From CAVSJA01 sp963728145 (lineage in GTDB: Bacteria; Bacteroidota; Bacteroidia; Chitinophagales; Chitinophagaceae): a stretch of 64,000 nucleotides of DNA. The first letter of the stretch is position 1. Each line of letters begins with the position of its first letter. The notes below the pieces were generated by a model, which was given only the letters and a program-made list of their open reading frames with translations, made no database searches and was not told where the DNA came from. The stretch covers positions 868,001 through 932,000 of the forward strand of contig CAVSJA010000007.1 in NCBI GenBank assembly GCA_963728145.1, written 5' to 3'. Positions 54,290 through 62,744 of the stretch are shown here, piece by piece. Position numbers and translations under genes: made by a program.

Positions 54290-55555
54290 ATGATGAAGTT
54301 TTATCTGATCACCTTAATCTTTTTGAGCTATAGTTTGAACTTGCTTTCACAGAGCATAGCAATAAATACCGATGGCTCAATCGCAGATCCCAGTGCAATG
54401 CTCGATATAAAAAGTACGAGCAAAGGACTATTAGGACCACGGATGACCACAGCGCAACGACTTGCTATCAGTTCTCCTGCTGCCGGTCTGCTTGTATATG
54501 ACACAGATACATTCGGCTACTGGGTCTATAGTGGATCTTCCTGGAATAAGATCATTATAAGCGGAACAACCTGGATGCTTACCGGGAATGCTGGCACCGA
54601 TCCAGCTACTCATTTTATTGGCACCAATGATAATGCATCACTCGTCTTTAAATTTAATAACCTAAAGGTAGGGCGGCTTGATAGCAGTATTTTCTTTGGG
54701 CATAATGCTGGCCAGTCCAGCACGGGGGGCCAAAACAGCGCTTTTGGACGGGCTGCATTAAGTGGAAACACAATAGGAACTTTAAACACAGCAATCGGTG
54801 CCGGTGCGGATGTGCTAAGTAATAATCTAACCAACGCAACTGCTATCGGCGCAAATGCCAAAGTTGGAGCGAGCAATAGTTTAGTGTTGGGAGATAATGC
54901 CAATGTTGGTATTGGTGTATCTGTACCAGTTGCAAAGTTGCATATAGCCGGCACAGCTAACATATTTGCAGGTGCAACAACCTATACGGGTAACTTTTGG
55001 AACGGTACTGCCAGCCTGAATGGCTTTGAGGTTGTATGTAATGGGGGAGATGTATACCTTGGTTTGCAGCGAGCTAACGGCGCCAGCCTTAATCTTTCAA
55101 AACCAATAGGAAGTTCTGGCTCTCTTGCTGCTTTTTATTTTAACGGAACTATTGTTGGTACAATAGGAACTAATGGAGTTACAACTTTCTATAATACGAC
55201 CTCAGATGCACGTTTAAAAGTTGATCGCAGACCAACACAATACAGCTTGAATACGCTGATGCAAATTGGGATAGAGGATTATCATTATAAAGCTGATGAC
55301 AAGCAAATGCTACATACAGGAATTATTGCCCAGGAATTATTCTGGATCTACCCTCAAGCTGTTTATCGGGGTGGTGATGATCCAATCGCAAACCCATGGA
55401 TGATTGATTACAGTAAACTAACTCCATTGTTGATAAAAGCTGTTCAGGAGCAACAGCAAATGATCGAAGATCAAATTAAAAAAATAAGTATTCTGCAACA
55501 AAAATTGGAAACGTTGTATTTAGAACTGCAAGAAGTCAGGGAAAAATTAAGATAA
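54290..55555 (+). CDS. Secreted S74 (tail-fiber chaperone) domain surface protein
   Basis: I start at the ATG at 54290 (M-M-K-F-Y-L), which opens a signal peptide ending L-S-Q; the in-frame ATG at 54230 adds 20 residues without signal character. The N-terminal part has A-M-L-D-I-K-S-T-S-K-G-L-L-G-P-R-M-T-T and G-L-L-V-Y-D-T-D-T typical of Bacteroidota fibre-like proteins. The middle has hexapeptide-like N-A-T-A-I-G-A-N-A head-domain repeats. The chaperone domain begins T-S-D-A-R-L-K-V-D and includes G-I-I-A-Q-E-L, followed by a C-terminal coiled coil. It is not a close copy of the S74 pair at 29.5-32.4 kb. Confidence 0.85.
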   Translation: MMKFYLITLIFLSYSLNLLSQSIAINTDGSIADPSAMLDIKSTSKGLLGPRMTTAQRLAISSPAAGLLVYDTDTFGYWVYSGSSWNKIIISGTTWMLTGNAGTDPATHFIGTNDNASLVFKFNNLKVGRLDSSIFFGHNAGQSSTGGQNSAFGRAALSGNTIGTLNTAIGAGADVLSNNLTNATAIGANAKVGASNSLVLGDNANVGIGVSVPVAKLHIAGTANIFAGATTYTGNFWNGTASLNGFEVVCNGGDVYLGLQRANGASLNLSKPIGSSGSLAAFYFNGTIVGTIGTNGVTTFYNTTSDARLKVDRRPTQYSLNTLMQIGIEDYHYKADDKQMLHTGIIAQELFWIYPQAVYRGGDDPIANPWMIDYSKLTPLLIKAVQEQQQMIEDQIKKISILQQKLETLYLELQEVREKLR

Positions 55556-55598
55556 AACCCCCGCCAGTCCCGCTACAAGCGGGAGCCGGCGGGGGCAT
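55556..55598. terminator. Bidirectional terminator between convergent genes
   Basis: CCCCCGCC pairs with GGCGGGGG, and inside it CCCGCT pairs with AGCGGG, making a long GC stem with a nested arm between the S74 gene and the convergent GH43 gene. Short T-rich and A-rich flanks fit use from both sides. Confidence 0.75.
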
Positions 55599-55599
55599 T

Positions 55600-57165
55600 T
55601 CATTTATCCTCTAATCTGAAAAAATCAAAATCCACAAATCCTCCTGTGGATTTAGAAGCGTAATTAAATAACCCGAAGCGATATCCCATGAAATGCGGCA
55701 ATGTATAGCTCATATTTAATCTCGTTCCGATTAACTCCCATGATTTTCCGTCAAGACTATAATAGAATCGGGCTATGTCCTTTTTATCAGTGAAATCGCA
55801 TTCAGCTTTGAAGTAAATCAGGTTTGAAGAGAATCGTTCTGCACGAATTTCGTCAGGCTTACCTCCAATCGCGTTAATCCTTATAATATATTTTTCACTG
55901 CCAGTTATTCTAACACCTATCATACCGTAGTTTCTTTGGAGAAGACAAAGTCCCGCAAAATCACCGTCTTTCATATTCGAGATATCCAAAGATGTAGTGG
56001 CAGTACATACCGGACCAATCGTTCTTTGTGTTAGTGTATTCCTTGCCAATAAAAATGACGTATCAATTCTTCCTGTAGTAAGGCGTAGGTAACCTTTCCT
56101 TTTTTTAACCGACCACAAACTGTTATCTGGGTTATGATTCCATTGCCAAACTAACGGCAATGGAGCATCGCCTCTTTTTCTATTAAATTCATCGGATGAT
56201 ACGATTCCGGGCATTAAGCCTTTGCTTGGAGGAAGATCAAGCGTGTCTGGCACTTTTCCGTCAATACCTAACACTGGCCAGCCATCTATCCATTTGACAG
56301 GTACCAAATATGGAATGCGTCCAACAGAACCGTAGTCACGGAATAAATAAGCGTACCAGGTTCCATCTGGTTTATCGATCAATCCACCCTGGGCAACTCC
56401 TAAATCCTGTAATGCAAGACGGCCCTCATATGGTCCCGTGATTTTATCTGCACGGTGAATAGTTACGGTACGCATTCCACCTCTCGGCCAACAAATATTG
56501 AAGAGGTAATATTTGCCATTTACTTTGAATAGTTGCGAACCTTCGCCAGGTAGACCAATATTTTCGCCAGCAGGTGCACTCGCATTTTCTATTATCACCT
56601 GTTCAGTACTGCCAGGTTTTACCCCCGATGCATCGGGGTTCAATTCAACCAATCTTAGTTTACCAGCGCCGTAGATCAGATAGACGCGGCCATCATCATC
56701 AAAAAATAAGGTATGATCATGATAAGAAGGTTTGAATGATGATACTTTCCATGGACCTTTCTCAATATTTTTTGTTGTGTAGATATAGGTCTTGCTGGTT
56801 GTTTGCGCAAATGTGCTCACGTAGTATAAACCTTTATGATACCGTATGCAACTGGCCCATGAACCTCTTCCATAAGTGTTCTTTCCATTGGTAAGATTCA
56901 ATTCATCAACATTCGCCAGTGTATCGTAAGCATAGTTAACCAGTTTCCAGTTTACGAGGTCCTTTGATTTCATAATTGGTACGCCGGGACTCATATGCAT
57001 GGTGGTGCTGCTCATGTAATAAGTATTCCCAACGCGGATCATCGATAGATCTGGAACATCGGCAAAAATGATGGGGTTGTGTGCTTGCTTAACCTGCGCT
57101 ACAATGGTAGTAGGCAGAGTTTGAAGAAGAATCAGGATCGAGAATATGATAATTAGGTTTCGCAT
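55600..57165 (-). CDS. GH43 beta-xylosidase/arabinofuranosidase with C-terminal ConA-like domain
   Basis: Exo-acting hydrolase of xylan or arabinan side chains. Signal peptide residues 1-24. The five-bladed propeller begins N-P-I-I-F-A-D-V-P-D (Asp39 likely base) and continues M-S-S-T-T-M-H-M-S-P-G-V-P-I-M-K-S-K-D-L-V-N-W, S-Y-H-D-H-T-L-F-F-D-D-D-G (Asp150 likely modulator) and P-G-E-G-S-Q-L-F-K (Glu208 likely acid). Residues about 320-521 form a beta-sandwich lectin-like domain usual in this GH43 subgroup. It is the last gene of the leftward xylan operon, separated from the preceding gene by a repeat-bearing gap of 192 bases. Confidence 0.9.
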   Translation of the reverse strand: MRNLIIIFSILILLQTLPTTIVAQVKQAHNPIIFADVPDLSMIRVGNTYYMSSTTMHMSPGVPIMKSKDLVNWKLVNYAYDTLANVDELNLTNGKNTYGRGSWASCIRYHKGLYYVSTFAQTTSKTYIYTTKNIEKGPWKVSSFKPSYHDHTLFFDDDGRVYLIYGAGKLRLVELNPDASGVKPGSTEQVIIENASAPAGENIGLPGEGSQLFKVNGKYYLFNICWPRGGMRTVTIHRADKITGPYEGRLALQDLGVAQGGLIDKPDGTWYAYLFRDYGSVGRIPYLVPVKWIDGWPVLGIDGKVPDTLDLPPSKGLMPGIVSSDEFNRKRGDAPLPLVWQWNHNPDNSLWSVKKRKGYLRLTTGRIDTSFLLARNTLTQRTIGPVCTATTSLDISNMKDGDFAGLCLLQRNYGMIGVRITGSEKYIIRINAIGGKPDEIRAERFSSNLIYFKAECDFTDKKDIARFYYSLDGKSWELIGTRLNMSYTLPHFMGYRFGLFNYASKSTGGFVDFDFFRLEDK

Positions 57166-57172
57166 TTTTTTG

Positions 57173-57354
57173 GACTCACCCCTGCCCCTCTCTGCTACGC
57201 AAAGAGGGGGGAAGTGTAACAGTCATCATATATTATAATGTCGTAGCTGCCTTATGGTCTTTATCTTTCGATTGACGGAATGGTGATCTCGCTAATTCAT
57301 TCGGGTGCTACACTTTCCCCTCTTTGCGTAGCAGAGAGGGGCAGGGGTGAGTCC
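57173..57354. repeat. Intergenic element with 47-bp inverted ends inside the operon
   Basis: The left end (57173-57219) and right end (57307-57354) are inverted copies, identical over GGACTCACCCCTGCCCCTCT and on to CAAAGAGGGG, differing at two or three later bases. Each arm also contains a smaller palindrome (CCCCTCT...AGAGGGG around GCTACGCA). The 87-base centre has no reading frame. It separates the fusion gene from GH43. Confidence 0.85.
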
Positions 57355-57357
57355 CCG

Positions 57358-60300
57358 TCACCACGTGATTTTAATTAATGAAACTCCCTGCCTCGGTAAA
57401 TCGAATTTCAAAACTGCTTTTCCTTTTTCTAAATTTTTCCATTCCGGCGAGGACATCAATTGCAATTGACCTGATCTTTCCAATTCATTGTATTGAGCAG
57501 CGCCTGGCCGCTGTGGACTTCCCATCGCCTTCCATTTTTCAAAGGAATTACTGAATTGCTGATCAATCCGGTAATGGTGGATCAACACTTTACTGGTATC
57601 AATGCCGTCGATAGCAAGGCTCACGGGTGTTGAAGGCCCGGCCAGATCATCGTCGTGATAATTCCACACCATAATATAAACAGAATTACCATTCCTGCTG
57701 GCAATGGCATTGACATCATTGCGGGCTCTGACTCCATTTGAAATGATATCTGTTGCGGTTAACCCACTATCAACCTTAACCGAAACCCGATTTCCATTCA
57801 TCATCCCGAACATTCGAAACACATTCAATACAGGCTTGTTTACTCCGTGCGTGGCTAATTCACGGAATCCGGCAAACCATTCCTGGTCTTCGAATTCAAA
57901 TGACCAGCTTACTACACCTTTCAAATTCACCTTATACTGATCCATCAACTCATAAATCCGCGCAAAGGATGAAGCGGTGTAACTGGAATAGACAGTTCCA
58001 TTGCGATAACCGAATCTTGGGTCTCTTCTTTCTGAACAGGCGGCGCATCCTTCAGGATCGCATTCGCCAATAATAATTGGAACGTTTTTTAATTCAGGAA
58101 AAGAATTAACGGCTTCAAATGCTCGTTGAATATCTCTCAATTGAACTGCCATATTCATGCGAATATGTCCGTCAACAAATTCCGGTGAACCCTTGGCGTG
58201 AAATCCTATATATTGTAATGGCGTGCCGGTTTTTCCTGTTGCATAGTTCTTTCCACGTAAACAATGCTCAATGAAATCCACAAGGTATTTGCGTGCTCTG
58301 TCGCTCCTGGGACTGGTTGTATGCGGCCCGCCGATCGTACACTCAGGACAAGCGCGTTTCAGTCCGTCAACGGCATAGTCATATAGTTTGCAGTATTCTT
58401 CAAAAGTTCCCGACCAATAGGGAATATCGGGTTCATTCCAAACTTCCCATAGCCATGTTATTACTTCATTCTTTCCGTAACGTTCAATCGAATGTTTTAC
58501 CCATTGAAATACCAACTCTCTCCATTTGTCGTAGTCTTTGGGCGGATAAGTCCAGCCGGTCCAGATATTTCCTCCTTTGCTCCAGGTATGCTCGTAGGGT
58601 TCAGGTTTGATAGAAAGATCTTTTGGCATGAATCCAATTTCCATCAAGGGTTTCATGCCCCGATGTATATAGGTATCTATTATACTATCAACAATTGTCC
58701 AATTATAAATCGGATTGCCATTTGCATCTTCTTTGTACGCGTCGGTGAATCCCCATTTGAGATCCGGTCCGGGGCTATTACCTTTTGATGAAAGGAGGTT
58801 GTGCGCTCTTACATAAACCGTCGCCGGACTTAATTGCGTTAGTTCTGTCAATAGCTTTTGACCATCTTTTCTGTAAGTATAATTCGGTTCATCATACCCG
58901 AAATAAGACCAGAATGGTTTCATTTCCCCAATAGTTTTTGACGCATCAATCTGGATGGTTTTCACTTCCGGTGCCAGTTTCCAGTACATCATATACCTTG
59001 AGTCGTGAATTTTATAGAATGGTTCAAGGACGAGGTCTATTGGATTTTCAAACTTTGTCTGAGAAACTGTAAAAGATAATGGTTTCCCCGGTTTGGGCTT
59101 TAGTTTCCCTGCAAGGGAAGAAGTATTATCGTCGACAATGACTGGCGCTTTTTCCAAAGGAAGTCTTTCTCCGCCTGCGATATGCGCCCATCGGCCATCA
59201 TCAGCAATCAGCCCTTTCAAATCCTCAGTCCCTGTTTTTGCGGCAAGCAGGATTGGACCATGCATTACCGCAAAATAGTTCGGTGTATTTGGCAATTGCA
59301 CGATGGAGTTTTGCATTGGAAGCAATACCTGTACTACATCCCCTTTCTTCCAGGATCTTTTCACAGCAACGTATGAAGAGGGCCGAGCAGGTGACGAAAC
59401 TGTATCACCGTTCACTATGATCTTTAACAATCTTTCTTTTACCCATGAAGGATAACGAACCATCAAGGTAAAATCTGCGGCGCCATTCGCAATGGTGAGT
59501 TTAGTTTGGGCTTCATTGGGAAATTCGGTTTCCTGCTTTATAATTATTCCTTTTTGCTTCCAGTTTAATTCGGATGCAACAAAAAGATTGAGGTACAAAG
59601 AATCATTCGAATGGGCATATATAAACTGGTTGTATTTACCATGATTTTCCATTCCACTGCCTACGCAACACCACATCGCCTGGTTAGGGGCCGAATAAAC
59701 CCGGTAATGCCGTGGACGTGCAGGTGTGAAATAAACATAACCACCATGGACAGGATGTTGGGTAGATAGAATATGGTTATATAAAGTTCTTTCGTAATAG
59801 TCAACATATTTTGCTGAAGGATTTGTCCTAAACAAGTCTTCAGTCAATTTGAGCATATTGTAAGAATTGCAGGACTCCGGTCCCTGGACATCACTAATAA
59901 ATTCTGAACAAGTCGCAGGATCAGGAAAAAATTCCCTTCTGCTATTGCCGCCAAAGGCCAACGAACGGTTGGTGGTAACTGTTTGCCAGAAAAAATTTCC
60001 AGCCTTTTCATAATCCTTTTCTTTACTGAGTTCCCCGATGCGTTGAAAGCCGATGGCTTTCGGGACCTGGGTATTAGCGTGTTTGTTATCGAGATTGTCT
60101 TTTCCCGCAGCCATTGCGTCAAGCAACATTCGGTGAGAAAATCTTTTTGCCGCTGTTAAATATTTTTCATCACGGGTCATCTGATATGCATCTGCAAAAA
60201 TTTCATTCATGCCGCCGTGCTCCACGTCAAGCATGGATTGCATTTGTGCATCCGTAAGCGAAGAAGTAATGTTGATAGCCCAATCAGAGAATTTTAAAAA

Positions 60301-60867
60301 GATGACTCTTGCATTATTGTTTCCTGTATATAGCCATGCATCTCTCAAGCCTGCAAACATTTTATGAATATTATACCAGGGTACCCAGGCAGCGCGATAT
60401 GCAGTGAAATCACCATTTTTGAATGTGGTCCATATTTTTTTGCTATTCGGAATCGCTCCGACATATCCTTTACCCCATTCAGGATTTCTTAGTCCGTTTG
60501 CATCCTGACAGGCTTTCAATTCCGAAAGGATATAATCCATTCGCTTTTTGCATTCTGCATTTTGTACAGCAGCATAGTTCATCGCCAATGCCGATAGATA
60601 ATGGCCCGCAACATGTCCATCCAATCCGTCCCAATTGGAAAAGCTCGAATCTTTGGGTTTCAATCCGGCTTCTTTGCGGTAACCTGCCAGTAGTCTATCT
60701 ACTTTATACTTTAATATCGTTTGAATATTAAGATCACGCGCATCTTTGAATGGGCCATCCAATAGTGTTACATCACCCAGGGCAAATTCATTCGGATATA
60801 ACCGATTCTGCGCGAATAAAGAATTGAATAGAAACAAAGATATTATTATGGTAAAGACTTTAAACAT
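57358..60867 (-). CDS. GH127-like beta-L-arabinofuranosidase fused to GH39 glycosidase
   Basis: A 1169-residue exported protein (signal residues 1-20, L-F-A-Q). Residues about 25-620 are the GH127/GH146 (DUF1680) type: W-D-G-L-D-G-H-V-A-G-H-Y-L-S-A-L, W-V-P-W-Y-N-I-H-K, then Glu331 and Cys333 in E-S-C-N-S-Y-N and Cys400/Cys401 in W-C-C-V-G-S-G, the zinc ligands and cysteine nucleophile known from HypBA1. From about 649 (K-P-F-W-S-Y-F-G-Y-D-E-P) a GH39 barrel begins: Y-V-R-A-H-N-L, acid/base Glu812 in V-W-N-E-P-D and nucleophile Glu935 in I-I-G-E-C-D. The 123-residue spacing fits GH39. Both active sites look complete, so one protein could remove an arabinofuranose and a xylose or other beta-linked sugar. 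It is read five bases after the dehydrogenase gene. Confidence 0.9.
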   Translation of the reverse strand: MFKVFTIIISLFLFNSLFAQNRLYPNEFALGDVTLLDGPFKDARDLNIQTILKYKVDRLLAGYRKEAGLKPKDSSFSNWDGLDGHVAGHYLSALAMNYAAVQNAECKKRMDYILSELKACQDANGLRNPEWGKGYVGAIPNSKKIWTTFKNGDFTAYRAAWVPWYNIHKMFAGLRDAWLYTGNNNARVIFLKFSDWAINITSSLTDAQMQSMLDVEHGGMNEIFADAYQMTRDEKYLTAAKRFSHRMLLDAMAAGKDNLDNKHANTQVPKAIGFQRIGELSKEKDYEKAGNFFWQTVTTNRSLAFGGNSRREFFPDPATCSEFISDVQGPESCNSYNMLKLTEDLFRTNPSAKYVDYYERTLYNHILSTQHPVHGGYVYFTPARPRHYRVYSAPNQAMWCCVGSGMENHGKYNQFIYAHSNDSLYLNLFVASELNWKQKGIIIKQETEFPNEAQTKLTIANGAADFTLMVRYPSWVKERLLKIIVNGDTVSSPARPSSYVAVKRSWKKGDVVQVLLPMQNSIVQLPNTPNYFAVMHGPILLAAKTGTEDLKGLIADDGRWAHIAGGERLPLEKAPVIVDDNTSSLAGKLKPKPGKPLSFTVSQTKFENPIDLVLEPFYKIHDSRYMMYWKLAPEVKTIQIDASKTIGEMKPFWSYFGYDEPNYTYRKDGQKLLTELTQLSPATVYVRAHNLLSSKGNSPGPDLKWGFTDAYKEDANGNPIYNWTIVDSIIDTYIHRGMKPLMEIGFMPKDLSIKPEPYEHTWSKGGNIWTGWTYPPKDYDKWRELVFQWVKHSIERYGKNEVITWLWEVWNEPDIPYWSGTFEEYCKLYDYAVDGLKRACPECTIGGPHTTSPRSDRARKYLVDFIEHCLRGKNYATGKTGTPLQYIGFHAKGSPEFVDGHIRMNMAVQLRDIQRAFEAVNSFPELKNVPIIIGECDPEGCAACSERRDPRFGYRNGTVYSSYTASSFARIYELMDQYKVNLKGVVSWSFEFEDQEWFAGFRELATHGVNKPVLNVFRMFGMMNGNRVSVKVDSGLTATDIISNGVRARNDVNAIASRNGNSVYIMVWNYHDDDLAGPSTPVSLAIDGIDTSKVLIHHYRIDQQFSNSFEKWKAMGSPQRPGAAQYNELERSGQLQLMSSPEWKNLEKGKAVLKFDLPRQGVSLIKITW

Positions 60868-60872
60868 ACTCT

Positions 60873-61892
60873 TTACATTTCAACCATTGCTTTAATCACT
60901 CCATTTGCCGGATCCAACCAGCTCTTAAACTCTTCGGCTACTTCATCGAAAAGCACCCGATGTGTAATATAAGTTTTTGGTTTTATTTCTCCCTCACGTA
61001 TGCATTTTATCACGTGCTCAAAGTCTGCTCTCGTCGCATTCCGACTGCTCATTAGGCTACCCTCTCTTTTATGAAATTCAGGATGACTGAAACTTATATC
61101 GCCTTTTTGTAAACCAATCAACACATACCGTCCTCCATGTGCCATATATTGAAAGCCATCGTTGATTGCTTTCAAACTTCCGGTTGCATCTATGACGACT
61201 GTTGGCATATTGCCATTTGTTATCTCCATTAGTTGTTTGACAACATTCTGTGAGGCTGCATTGACAATTTGAGTTGCTTTATTATTTTCTTTACAGAACT
61301 GCAAGCGCTGTTCATTGATATCTAAAGCTATTACATTTGCTCCTGCTATTCTACTAAACTCCATTGTCCCAAGGCCGATCGGACCGGCGCCTATAACCAA
61401 CACAAATTCACCGGGCCGTATTGCGGCCCGACGAATACCATGCGCGCCAATCGCCAGTGGTTCTACCAATGCCAGTTCGTCAAAACCAAGTCCCTCGCCG
61501 TGTAATAAGGATGTAGCAGGTACTGAAAGATATTCAGTCATGCCGCCATCCAAATGGACACCGCATACCTGCAGATTCACGCAGCAATTAGGTTTTTCAT
61601 TCTTACATGCAATGCAGACACCACAATTAAAATAGGGGATGAAGGAAACTGTTTGACCAATTTCAAAACCGTCTGCATTATTCAAATCAATCAGCTCACC
61701 TGAAAGTTCGTGCCCCAGGATTCGTGGATAATTGAAAAAAGGCTGTGTGCCTTCGAAGGCATGAAGGTCCGTGCCACAGATTCCGACACGTTTGATCTTA
61801 ATAATCGCACGTCCTTTTCCTGACTGCGGTTGTTCTGCTGTCGAATATTCAAATTTGCCCGGTTCTATACAGACCAATGTCCTCATAAGCAA
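60873..61892 (-). CDS. Zinc-dependent medium-chain alcohol/polyol dehydrogenase
   Basis: Cytosolic MDR-superfamily enzyme related to sorbitol, threonine and galactonate dehydrogenases. Catalytic zinc ligands are visible in G-I-C-G-T-D-L-H and G-H-E-L-S-G-E; structural zinc cysteines are in F-N-C-G-V-C-I-A-C-K-N-E-K-P-N-C. The NAD site is G-A-G-P-I-G-L-G. Length of 339 residues is normal; the ATG at 61886 is an alternative start. It lies five bases from each neighbour, between an esterase and the GH127-like/GH39 fusion, so it probably oxidises a sugar or acid released by the operon (for example a pentose or uronate), but the substrate is inferred. Confidence 0.88.
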   Translation of the reverse strand: MLMRTLVCIEPGKFEYSTAEQPQSGKGRAIIKIKRVGICGTDLHAFEGTQPFFNYPRILGHELSGELIDLNNADGFEIGQTVSFIPYFNCGVCIACKNEKPNCCVNLQVCGVHLDGGMTEYLSVPATSLLHGEGLGFDELALVEPLAIGAHGIRRAAIRPGEFVLVIGAGPIGLGTMEFSRIAGANVIALDINEQRLQFCKENNKATQIVNAASQNVVKQLMEITNGNMPTVVIDATGSLKAINDGFQYMAHGGRYVLIGLQKGDISFSHPEFHKREGSLMSSRNATRADFEHVIKCIREGEIKPKTYITHRVLFDEVAEEFKSWLDPANGVIKAMVEM

Positions 61893-61897
61893 GAAAG

Positions 61898-62725
61898 TTA
61901 CTTAAATAACAATTGGGCAAGATTGTATAGGTCATTCTTCCAAACCTTAAAATCATGACCTCCGGGTTCGATATAATATATATGCGGCACATTTTTTTCC
62001 TGAAGGTAATCATGCGTACGCTGGCTGAATCCGATGAGCCCGTCCTTATCGCCACAAGAGATCCATAGCAATTTTAATTTCGTTTTAGCTGTTTCAGGAT
62101 CCGGAAATAATTCTACTGGTCTTTTTGTATTTGGCGCAGATGAGAAGCCACCAACCCAGGCAAATTTTTCCAGATTGCCCAGACCAAAATTCAACGATTG
62201 ACCTCCACCCATAGAAAGGCCGGCAATTGCTCGATTCTCCCTATCGGTTAGAACCGGGTAATTCTTTTCTATGAAGGGGATCAAATCATTTAATAGATCT
62301 TTTTCAAATGTTGTAAATGCAGCTACTTTAACACTGTCGAAGGGATTTCCCTCCATTCGATCATTTTTCATCGCCCTGCCATTTGGCATAACCACGATCA
62401 TTGGTTGAATTTTATTTTCCGCATAGAGATTGTCCAGGATCACTTGTGGGTTGGCGTTGCTAAGCCATTCTTTTTCGTCACCACCAATCCCATGCAAAAG
62501 ATACAGGACCGGGTATTTCTTATTTTTTGAAAATCCCGGCGGGGTATAAATTATTGCTCTGCGATTAGTGCCAACCGTTTTTGAAGGATACATAATGGTA
62601 TCAATCTTTCCTTTCGGCCCAGTTTTGCGAGACGAATCAAATCCAGGCGGTGCTTGCGTTTGTGCAAGTGAATCTGCTGTCAACAGAAGGAATGAGGTAA
62701 AAACGATCAGTGCTTTCTCAAACAT
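61898..62725 (-). CDS. CE1-type carbohydrate esterase (feruloyl/acetyl xylan esterase-like)
   Basis: Exported serine esterase, probably removing feruloyl or acetyl groups from xylan. Signal peptide residues 1-22 (S-L-A-Q). P-V-L-Y-L-L-H-G-I-G-G-D-E-K-E-W forms the oxyanion region; Ser171 in G-L-S-M-G-G-G is the nucleophile; Asp226 or Asp228 in C-G-D-K-D and His257 in P-G-G-H-D-F complete the triad. V-V-M-P-N-G-R-A is typical of the esterase D/CE1 group. Length 275 residues is normal. Second gene of the leftward operon, five bases before the dehydrogenase and 19 after the glucuronoyl esterase. Confidence 0.9.
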   Translation of the reverse strand: MFEKALIVFTSFLLLTADSLAQTQAPPGFDSSRKTGPKGKIDTIMYPSKTVGTNRRAIIYTPPGFSKNKKYPVLYLLHGIGGDEKEWLSNANPQVILDNLYAENKIQPMIVVMPNGRAMKNDRMEGNPFDSVKVAAFTTFEKDLLNDLIPFIEKNYPVLTDRENRAIAGLSMGGGQSLNFGLGNLEKFAWVGGFSSAPNTKRPVELFPDPETAKTKLKLLWISCGDKDGLIGFSQRTHDYLQEKNVPHIYYIEPGGHDFKVWKNDLYNLAQLLFK

Positions 62726-62744
62726 AATATTGTTTTAGTGCTGG

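Noticed and set aside
54610..54963. Minus-strand open frame inside the S74 gene
   Set aside because: It is the reverse of the repeated alanine/glycine-rich head region and has no independent support.
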